This document shows, one piece after another, positions 58,069 to 64,000 of a DNA stretch of 64,000 nucleotides. Within the stretch, counting starts at the first letter, position 1; each line of letters begins with the position of its first letter. The notes below the pieces were generated by a model. That model ran no database searches. It saw nothing but the letters and a program-made list of their open reading frames with translations, and was not told where the DNA came from. The position numbers and the translations under genes are program-made. The stretch is from an uncultured Muribaculaceae bacterium (GTDB taxonomy: Bacteria > Bacteroidota > Bacteroidia > Bacteroidales > Muribaculaceae): assembly GCA_910587545.1 (NCBI GenBank), contig CAJUMI010000001.1:1-64000 (forward strand). The letters run 5' to 3'.

Positions 58069-58713
58069 TTACAGTCCATCATCTTCGAAGTCGATCGCAT
58101 CGACGGCCTCATCGATCGCAATGTCGAGCCGGTCAGTGTCAAAGGTATTGACTGGAGCCGTGCCCACCTCAAGGGTGATCGACGCGGTCACGGGAAACGA
58201 TGTGCCGACAGAAAGCGGTTTGCCGTCGGCATAGGCGCGCTCGACGAGATCGGGGTACTGCGACGGGACACTGACCATGCGGATCGAGGTCACGCCCAGT
58301 CCTTCGAGATAGCTGACCGCCTGACGCGACGAAACACCGGTCACAGGCATGGCCACAGTGACCTGCTTGGGCGAAAAGGCTGTTACGGTCACATAAACCT
58401 GGCGCCCCTGCTTGACCACCGATCCGGCACGCGGCCACGACTCCACGACTGTGCCGGGACGGGCATTGCGGTCATAGATCGAGTCTGAGATCTCGACGGT
58501 CAGATCATTCTCGGCCAGCGTCAGACGAGCCTGTTCGAAAGACAGTCCTTTTACGGGGGGAACCGTCGATGACGAGCCGTGATTGGTCCAAGAATCAAGG
58601 AAAAGCAACGCACCCCAGACAAGGATACATGCAACCATGAAAATCAGCAGCAGATTTGCCACTATAGGGTGATCGGCGAAAAATCGCTTAATTTTAGAGA
58701 TTGAGTCGTTCAT
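58069..58713 (-). CDS. Membrane-anchored PASTA-domain protein
   Basis: This protein has 214 residues from the ATG at 58713, which is chosen because the promoter lies between it and the longer frame start at 58770. One membrane helix (17-39) is followed by two PASTA domains (about 50-118 and 122-192) and an acidic tail. There is no kinase domain. PASTA domains bind peptidoglycan or muropeptides, so a periplasmic cell-wall role is likely. It is upstream of rluD. Confidence 0.85.
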   Translation of the reverse strand: MNDSISKIKRFFADHPIVANLLLIFMVACILVWGALLFLDSWTNHGSSSTVPPVKGLSFEQARLTLAENDLTVEISDSIYDRNARPGTVVESWPRAGSVVKQGRQVYVTVTAFSPKQVTVAMPVTGVSSRQAVSYLEGLGVTSIRMVSVPSQYPDLVERAYADGKPLSVGTSFPVTASITLEVGTAPVNTFDTDRLDIAIDEAVDAIDFEDDGL

Positions 58714-58721
58714 ATTGTCTG

Positions 58722-58752
58722 CAAAGTTAGCAAGTTCGATCAAATTACACAA
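58722..58752 (-). promoter_or_regulatory. Promoter of the PASTA-rluD unit
   Basis: On the minus strand TTG (complement of 58750-58752), 20 bases, then TAACTTTG (complement of 58722-58729), a full match. It ends only eight bases before the ATG at 58713, so the transcript would be leaderless or nearly so. Confidence 0.6.
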
Positions 58753-58907
58753 TAGATATATCACATTCAATCCACATTATAAAAGCTGTTCCAAGAAGTT
58801 AACAGATAATAAATAAACGGCAAGCAAATAAACCCACAGACATTAAAACCGTCAGATAAACAAAACAAATCAATAATCAAACTAATCTACAAAACAGAAA
58901 ACGAATT

Positions 58908-59393
58908 ATGAAAACAAAAATTTTAGCACTCGCAGCAATCCTTCTTGCAGGCAGTTCGGCGGTTTCATTCGCGGCAAACGACAACAACACCGTAGCTCCC
59001 GACTCAAAGGAATGCAAATACAAGCAGAATAAAGACAACAAAAGATGCCCCGCGTTCAATCCTTTCGAAGGTCTGAATCTCTCGGCCGACCAACAGGCTA
59101 AAATAGAAGCTCTCAGACCTCAGGGCAAATGTGACGGAACACAAAAACAGAAATGCAACAATAAATCGGACAAATGTCCTTTAGATCGGGCGACCAAAGT
59201 CGACCGCCGTCAGGCTAAACGCGACTATCTTGCAAAGGTGAAGGCGATTCTGACTCCTGAGCAATATGTGAGTTTCCTCGAAAACTTAGCAGTATCGGGC
59301 CACAATAGAGCAAACGGCAATTTCAGGCATCATAAAGACGGAAAGCGTCATCAAGGCGAAAGGGCTCAGAAACCTGCCGAACAGCGTAAATAA
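58908..59393 (+). CDS. Small secreted Spy/DUF4890-like protein
   Basis: This 161-residue protein has a signal peptide (1-22, SFAAN). The mature part is very basic, with five cysteines (36, 47, 75, 83, 90). It has two LTxEQ-like helices, NLSADQQAKIEAL and ILTPEQYVSFLEN, as in Spy/CpxP periplasmic chaperones and DUF4890 proteins. The His/Lys-rich tail could bind metal or nucleic acid. Function is unknown. No consensus promoter was seen in the 137-base gap upstream. Confidence 0.8.
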   Translation: MKTKILALAAILLAGSSAVSFAANDNNTVAPDSKECKYKQNKDNKRCPAFNPFEGLNLSADQQAKIEALRPQGKCDGTQKQKCNNKSDKCPLDRATKVDRRQAKRDYLAKVKAILTPEQYVSFLENLAVSGHNRANGNFRHHKDGKRHQGERAQKPAEQRK

Positions 59394-59417
59394 ATTTCTT
59401 AATGTTCGACATAAGCG

Positions 59418-59455
59418 CGCCCCGAAAGTTTTGTGACATCAGAACTTTCGGGGCG
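59418..59455. terminator. Perfect 13-bp hairpin between convergent genes
   Basis: CGCCCCGAAAGTT (59418-59430) and AACTTTCGGGGCG (59443-59455) form a perfect stem with a 12-base loop between the secreted-protein gene and clc. Neither side has a T run, so it would act as a bidirectional terminator or RNA 3'-end stabiliser. Confidence 0.55.
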
Positions 59456-59497
59456 TAGTCTATATGAATACCGGCAACATGCTTTTTATCTCCCAAT

Positions 59498-61324
59498 TCA
59501 ATCTTCGCAATAGTGGCGGAGCACACGGCGGTAGGAATTGAAAATCTTGCTTTTGCTTACAAAACCGATGTAACGGCCGTTTTCGACAACAGGAAGATTC
59601 CAGGCACCTGTATCGTCGAAGATCTTCATCACCTTGTCCATGCTTTCGCCCACTTCGATCTTGGCCGGCGGTATGGCCATGAATTTATTGACATACATCT
59701 TGCGGTAGAGGTCGGGGCGGAACATGATGTTGCGTATATCGTCAAGCAGGACGACGCCGAGCAGTCGGCCGCCGTCGTCGACGACGGGGAAAAGGTTGCG
59801 GTTTGATCTTGAGATTGTGTCGACCATGTCTTTAAGCGACATTTCAGGGCGCACCTCGAGGAAGTCACGTTCGATGACACTGTCCATCTTGAGCAAAGTC
59901 AGGACGGCCTTATCCTTCTCGTGGGTGAGAAGTTCGCCTCGTTTGGCCAGACGCATGGTGTAGATACTATAAGGCTCGAAAATCTTAATGGTGCCGTAGG
60001 ATATGGTCGACACGATGAGCAGCGGCAGAAAAAGATCGTAGCCGCCCGTGAGTTCGGCGGTCAAGAATATGGCCATGAGCGGCGCATGCATCACCCCGCT
60101 CATCACTCCGGCCATGCCTATGAGAGCGAAGTTCTTTGTCGAGAGCGCCGTGTCGAAACCGATCAGATTGGCAACGTATGCAAAAAGGAAGCCGGCCATA
60201 CAACCGACGTAGAGCGACGGGGCGAATGTACCGCCAACACCACCTGCGCCATTTGTGGCAGACGTTGCAAAAGCCTTGGTAAGGATGATAAGGGCGATAA
60301 AGAGTATGATAAACCACACCTGATTGCGGTCGCCATAGAACAGCGAACCGTTGACGATCGACGACGGATCGCCGTTGAGCAGACCGATTATCGATCCGTA
60401 ACCCTCGCCGTATAGAGGCGGAAAGATAAACACCAGCGCCGACAGAATAAGGCATCCGATCAGGGTTTTGGTCCAGGGATTCTTAAAGCGATGGAAGAAA
60501 TTCTCCATCATGTTCATGGCGCGTGTGAAATAAAGCGACACAAGCCCGCAGAACACACCGAGTAGCACGACATAGGGTATTTTGGCCATATAGAATTCCT
60601 CACTCTGGATGAAAAAGAATTCGAAATCATAGCCTGTGTACATATAGGCCATAGTGGCGCTCGTTATCGATGCGATGAGCAGAGGCATGACCGACACCGC
60701 GGTCAGATCGAGCATCAGAACCTCGAGTGTGAAAAGCATGCCTGCGATCGGCGCCTTGAATATGCCGGCAATGCCTGCGGCCGCACCGCAACCAACAAGT
60801 ATCATCAGAGTGCGTGGCGACATCCTGAAAAGCTGACCTATGTTGGAGCCTATCGCAGCTCCCGTAAACACTATCGGCCCCTCGGCTCCTACGGATCCGC
60901 CGAAACCTATGGTCACAGAACTGGCCACAACCGATGTCCAGATGTTGTGGCGCTTCAGCCGGCTTTTGTTTTGCGAGATGGCGTAGAGTACCCGCGTCAC
61001 GCCGTGGCTGATATTGTCCTTGACGACGTAACGGACAAAAAGCGCCGACAGCACGACACCTATCGCCGGTAAGATTATGTAGACATAATTTCCCACGCTT
61101 ATGTTGACCCTTGAGGTCAGCGCGGTGGATATAAAATGGATGGCGACTTTGAGCACAATAGCCGCAAGGCCGCCGAAGATGCCGACAAGGAAGGCCACGA
61201 AAAGGATAAATGTGCGGTCATTGACATGTTTCTCGCGCCATAGCAGGAAGCGCATGAACATCTCATGTAAACCATTTTCTTTTTTCTGGGGTTCTTCTAT
61301 CGGGGATGTAGATGCTTCTGTCAT
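59498..61324 (-). CDS. ClC-family chloride channel/antiporter with CBS domains
   Basis: This 608-residue inner-membrane protein has about ten or more hydrophobic helices (38-430) and the motifs GSVGAEGP (143-150, gating Glu148 kept, GREGP Arg replaced by Ala) and GGTFAPSLYVG. Two C-terminal CBS domains cover 450-600. The GSxxxP selectivity segment reads SHGVT, as in other Bacteroidetes members. Chloride/proton exchange is likely. It overlaps the upstream glycosylphosphotransferase by four bases (ATGA). Confidence 0.92.
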   Translation of the reverse strand: MTEASTSPIEEPQKKENGLHEMFMRFLLWREKHVNDRTFILFVAFLVGIFGGLAAIVLKVAIHFISTALTSRVNISVGNYVYIILPAIGVVLSALFVRYVVKDNISHGVTRVLYAISQNKSRLKRHNIWTSVVASSVTIGFGGSVGAEGPIVFTGAAIGSNIGQLFRMSPRTLMILVGCGAAAGIAGIFKAPIAGMLFTLEVLMLDLTAVSVMPLLIASITSATMAYMYTGYDFEFFFIQSEEFYMAKIPYVVLLGVFCGLVSLYFTRAMNMMENFFHRFKNPWTKTLIGCLILSALVFIFPPLYGEGYGSIIGLLNGDPSSIVNGSLFYGDRNQVWFIILFIALIILTKAFATSATNGAGGVGGTFAPSLYVGCMAGFLFAYVANLIGFDTALSTKNFALIGMAGVMSGVMHAPLMAIFLTAELTGGYDLFLPLLIVSTISYGTIKIFEPYSIYTMRLAKRGELLTHEKDKAVLTLLKMDSVIERDFLEVRPEMSLKDMVDTISRSNRNLFPVVDDGGRLLGVVLLDDIRNIMFRPDLYRKMYVNKFMAIPPAKIEVGESMDKVMKIFDDTGAWNLPVVENGRYIGFVSKSKIFNSYRRVLRHYCED

Positions 61325-62733
61325 ATACCTTTGCCGGATATAACCGTATTGACGGTGTGAAACAATATTCTCAGATCAAGCGAAAAAGAAATATTCTCTA
61401 TATACAGGAGATCGAAGCAGAGGCGTTCGGCCATCTGCTCAATGCTGGACGCATAGCCATATTTGACCATGCCGAGCGATGTAAGCCCCGGACGTACGTT
61501 GTGGATCGTACAAGCGGCAGGCTCTACTTTCAGAAGATGCTCTAGATAATAAGCCCGTTCGGGACGCGGACCCACGAGCGACATGTCGCCACAGAGAACG
61601 TTCCAGAACTGAGGCAGCTCGTCCAGACGATATCTGCGCAGAAAGCGTCCCACGCGTGTCACTCTGCTGTCATGGTCAGAACTCAGAGCCGGGCCATCGA
61701 CCTCGGCCTCTACAATCATCGAACGGAACTTAATGATGCTGAATTCCTTTCGGTGAAGCCCTACCCTGCGCTGACGATAAAAGACCGGACCTGCAGAATC
61801 ACGTCTGATCAGCAAAGCGATGATCAGTCCGACGGGTATCAGCGCTATCAAGGCCAACGAAGCCACGATTATATCGCCTATTCTCTTGAGATTGGCTGCA
61901 GCATGCGACAAACCGGGAGTCGTGATGTCGACAAGAGGTTCGCCGACGATGTTGCTCAGCCTAGGACGCGAAGTGACGATGTTATAGAAGTCAAACGGCA
62001 ACAATATCGTGATGCCGAAAGGTATCAAGCGGTTGATCGTGTCAATCGAGCGGTCACGGTCGTCACGAGTAGCAAGTATGACAAACGATTTGACATTCCG
62101 GCTGTCAATAGCCTGCACAAGGTTCTCTGAAGAGATCAGAGGATAGATTGTTGGGACTACCTCAGTCGTAGAGACACTGTCGACGATACCGACCACGCGG
62201 TATCCCATACGGCTGTTGTTTTTCTCAAGCCGCGCGGCATAAGCATCGGCCTCGGCGACAGGACCGACAACGATCACATTATATGTGTCGGCTCCGTCGA
62301 CCGCACGCTTTCGCAGCAACGATCTGACAGCCGCACGCAACAATGTGACCATGACAAAAAACGCCATCCATAACGCGAGCAGCAGGCTGTAGTGGAGACT
62401 TCGCTCATTAAAATTATCGTTGACCATGATGGCGAAATAAATCACAAGCGAACCTAACGCCGAACCGAGAGCCGCATTGGTCGCGAGTTCATAGCGCGAT
62501 TTGTACAGCGGATCATTATAGAAGCCCAGAAGTGCGAAGATCGCCAACATGACTGCCGGAAATGCCAGATAGCTCAGCTCCACATACGGATCGGCTGACC
62601 ACTCGGCGAAACCGATATCTCCGCCGTTATGGATGCGCAGATGACGTACGAAGTTAAACAGCAATGTTGCAGCCTCGCAGGCCAATAAGTCGCCTGCGAC
62701 ATACATGATGCGCTGTTTTGCCGAGACCTTCAT
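61321..62733 (-). CDS. Polyprenyl glycosylphosphotransferase (sugar transferase)
   Basis: This is a 470-residue initiating enzyme for surface polysaccharide, which moves a sugar-phosphate onto undecaprenyl phosphate. It has N-terminal membrane helices (to about 135), a NAD-binding-like middle domain (150-250), and a C-terminal catalytic domain with a re-entrant helix (286-308), KFRSM (335-339), DELPQ (371-375) and GDMSLVGPRPE (382-392). This domain set is WcaJ/WbaP-like. It fits the nucleotide-sugar genes at the left of the window, although the two loci are 56 kb apart. Confidence 0.93.
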   Translation of the reverse strand: MKVSAKQRIMYVAGDLLACEAATLLFNFVRHLRIHNGGDIGFAEWSADPYVELSYLAFPAVMLAIFALLGFYNDPLYKSRYELATNAALGSALGSLVIYFAIMVNDNFNERSLHYSLLLALWMAFFVMVTLLRAAVRSLLRKRAVDGADTYNVIVVGPVAEADAYAARLEKNNSRMGYRVVGIVDSVSTTEVVPTIYPLISSENLVQAIDSRNVKSFVILATRDDRDRSIDTINRLIPFGITILLPFDFYNIVTSRPRLSNIVGEPLVDITTPGLSHAAANLKRIGDIIVASLALIALIPVGLIIALLIRRDSAGPVFYRQRRVGLHRKEFSIIKFRSMIVEAEVDGPALSSDHDSRVTRVGRFLRRYRLDELPQFWNVLCGDMSLVGPRPERAYYLEHLLKVEPAACTIHNVRPGLTSLGMVKYGYASSIEQMAERLCFDLLYIENISFSLDLRILFHTVNTVISGKGI

Positions 62734-62753
62734 ATATCAACCGGTTCTATATA

Positions 62754-63329
62754 TTATTTCCTCAATATAGTTATGACTCCGCCCGACGACAGTTTGATGA
62801 CCGTCGACGGTTTGGATGCCCACGGCTTGTCACGTCCCGTCAGACACACATAGTCAACCGCCTTGAGAAGGTCGGGGTCAATTTCATCGAAACTCCGGGG
62901 CGACGTAGCCCCGCTGATATTGATGGAGGTAGAAACCAACGGGCGGCGGAAACGCCGACAAAGCTCTTTTGAGAATACTTCAGACGTGATGCGAACCCCT
63001 ATGCTCCCGTCAGGAGCAAGCAATTCGGGGGCGACTCCCACTCCGCGGTCATAAACGATCGTCATGGGGTCAACGGCCACATCGATCAACTGATAGGCGA
63101 CTTCGGGCACCTCGTCGACCACTCGTTCAAGTGCTGCAACAGAGTCGACCAAAGTGATCAACGCCTTGGAGTCAGTCCGCTGTTTGAGATCGTAAACACG
63201 CCTGACCGCCTTACTGTCGGTTGCATCACAGCCTATTCCCCAGACAGTGTCGGTAGGATAGATTATGATCCCACCACGCCTGAGAACGTCCAGACAATCT
63301 TTCAGATCCTTGTTCACTTCTTCGTTCAT
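62754..63329 (-). CDS. tsaC: Threonylcarbamoyl-AMP synthase (YrdC/Sua5 family)
   Basis: This 191-residue enzyme makes threonylcarbamoyl-AMP for tRNA t6A. I chose the ATG at 63329 because the longer frame begins with a TTG inside the -7 box. IIYPTDTVWGIGCDA, LKQRTDSKAL and STSINISGA are the typical motifs. It lies 20 bases upstream of the glycosylphosphotransferase start. The short form without the Sua5 C-terminal domain fits TsaC. Confidence 0.93.
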   Translation of the reverse strand: MNEEVNKDLKDCLDVLRRGGIIIYPTDTVWGIGCDATDSKAVRRVYDLKQRTDSKALITLVDSVAALERVVDEVPEVAYQLIDVAVDPMTIVYDRGVGVAPELLAPDGSIGVRITSEVFSKELCRRFRRPLVSTSINISGATSPRSFDEIDPDLLKAVDYVCLTGRDKPWASKPSTVIKLSSGGVITILRK

Positions 63330-63353
63330 ACCTGTGATAATAATCGTTTCGCA

Positions 63354-63382
63354 CAAAGTTAATCAATTTTTATGATTTACAA
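63354..63382 (-). promoter_or_regulatory. Promoter of tsaC
   Basis: On the minus strand TTG (complement of 63380-63382), 18 bases, then TAACTTTG (complement of 63354-63361). The leader to the ATG at 63329 is about 20 bases. Confidence 0.55.
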
Positions 63383-63631
63383 ATCAGCGTCATAGTGGCC
63401 TGCATCAAGCCCTCAGTCGCCCGCTAAGATATAAACATCTATCTATCAGCCACTCCAATCGGCCAATCGCCATCCGCATACAGCCTTAAATAATAACAAA
63501 TGTTAAAATCAAACTTTAGATTAAACCCTCGACCTTTGACACAGTCATAAAGACAAACGATGTTAATAGCTTTTTCATAAACACTTTTCGTATATATACG
63601 TAATTAATAGACTAACTTTTTGATTAAATAT

Positions 63632-63673
63632 AGATGCCACCGACTCGTGAAGAATCGGGGCATCTGTTTTTTT
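63632..63673 (+). terminator. Orphan rho-independent terminator
   Basis: The left arm AGATGCC-A-CCGA (63632-63643, one bulged A) pairs with TCGGGGCATCT (63655-63665). G and seven T follow (63667-63673). Orientation is plus. The nearest plus-strand coding gene upstream ends at 59393. Confidence 0.7.
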
Positions 63674-63752
63674 AGCCTCCCGTTCCCAGATATTGCTTCG
63701 TACGAAGCATGTCTGTTCTTGAAGCGAAAAGTCGTAATTTTTGTGCCGTATT

Positions 63753-63785
63753 TTGACTGTCGAAATAAAAATATCGCTAAATTTG
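63753..63785 (+). promoter_or_regulatory. Promoter of cdsA
   Basis: TTG (63753-63755), 22 bases, then TAAATTTG (63778-63785). The -7 is a full match, and the spacer is slightly long. The ATG is at 63822. Confidence 0.5.
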
Positions 63786-63821
63786 CCAACGATAAGCACT
63801 AATCGCTCTGTCATTAAATGA

Positions 63822-64000
63822 ATGAAAAATATAGTCACACGCTCGATCTCTGGCATAATATATGTGGCGCTCATCATCTGCGCCCTGCTCGCCGGCCCCG
63901 ACTGGTTTATGGCGCTCGCCACTCTGTTTGCCCTGCTCGCAGTACTCGAATTTCAGAAACTCACGGACCGCGGCAGTAAACCCGACACCATCACACTGCT
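63822..64000 (+). CDS. cdsA: Phosphatidate cytidylyltransferase, N-terminal part
   Basis: The frame MKNIVTRSISGIIYVALIIC is open to the window edge (59 codons plus two bases). It has two hydrophobic segments and the TRSISGI start usual for CdsA, which makes CDP-diacylglycerol for phospholipid synthesis. The catalytic C-terminal motif lies outside the window, so the call rests on the N-terminus only. Confidence 0.75.
   Translation, partial: MKNIVTRSISGIIYVALIICALLAGPDWFMALATLFALLAVLEFQKLTDRGSKPDTITL

Larger units (their letters stand above)
63383..63821. other. Intergenic region between tsaC and cdsA
   Basis: This 440-base stretch has no gene-like frame. It contains the perfect 12-base palindrome CGTATATATACG (63589-63600), a strong plus-strand terminator (63632-63673) and the cdsA promoter. 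The terminator has no obvious gene upstream, so a small RNA may be encoded in 63400-63630. Confidence 0.45.

Overview
The window looks like the chromosome of a Bacteroidales bacterium, and gene content fits the family Muribaculaceae best, although that family-level call is an inference. The evidence is a complete Bat (Bacteroides aerotolerance) operon, a TonB-dependent receptor with an N-terminal carboxypeptidase-like domain, DUF4286, DUF2027-Smr and DUF5106 proteins, a short ProS, a FeoA-FeoB fusion, and many promoters of the Bacteroidetes type (TTG, 19-21 bases, TAnnTTTG). No rRNA, tRNA or CRISPR array was seen.

Layout. 104-5419 (minus) is a nucleotide-sugar operon, ugd > sugar aminotransferase > HAD phosphatase > gmd > fcl, feeding surface polysaccharide or glycoprotein synthesis. 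A TonB receptor diverges from it. 7975-9628 (minus) is a tightly overlapped GT2 glycosyltransferase > DUF4286 > ruvC unit. 9780-11652 (plus) holds DUF2027-Smr and a flavodoxin/ferredoxin fusion. 11653-12900 is a decayed block with remnants of a PcfJ-like gene and a MATE exporter. 12903-17851 (minus) has surE, a bifunctional nuclease, mnmA with an apparent internal deletion, a secreted thioredoxin-like protein, a secreted esterase and a sugar O-acetyltransferase broken by an in-frame TGA. 18193-21012 (plus) has a secreted six-hairpin glycosidase and an MBL-fold hydrolase.

21170-25750 (plus) runs proS, umuD, umuC, HU, then an HU-like domain joined through a membrane segment to a LysM-like domain. 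25976-34398 (plus) is the MoxR-DUF58-BatD-like-BatA-B-C-D-E operon, where BatC carries a long glutamine tract. 34575-36032 has a small possible DNA-binding protein and a universal stress protein. ygiQ and uvrB overlap on minus. 40256-45381 (plus) has feoB, a dCMP deaminase, an S41 protease and 5-formyl-THF cyclo-ligase. 45452-50929 is an envelope module: LtaS-like sulfatase-fold transferase, PAP2 phosphatase, BamA-like beta-barrel and an EptA-like phosphoethanolamine transferase. 51148-53846 is nrdD-nrdG. Then, mostly on minus, come yigZ, lon, rluD, a PASTA protein, a ClC channel with CBS domains, a polyprenyl glycosylphosphotransferase and tsaC. The 5' end of cdsA runs off the right edge.

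Common threads are cell-surface glycan and lipid assembly (ugd/gmd/fcl, GT2, glycosylphosphotransferase, LtaS-like, EptA-like, PAP2, cdsA), DNA repair and mutagenesis (ruvC, umuDC, uvrB) and anaerobic metabolism with oxygen tolerance (nrdDG, bat, feoB). The least ordinary pieces are the HU-membrane-LysM protein in the umuDC cluster, the decayed block with PcfJ and MATE remnants, the nonsense and deletion lesions in the acetyltransferase and mnmA, and an orphan terminator near the right edge.
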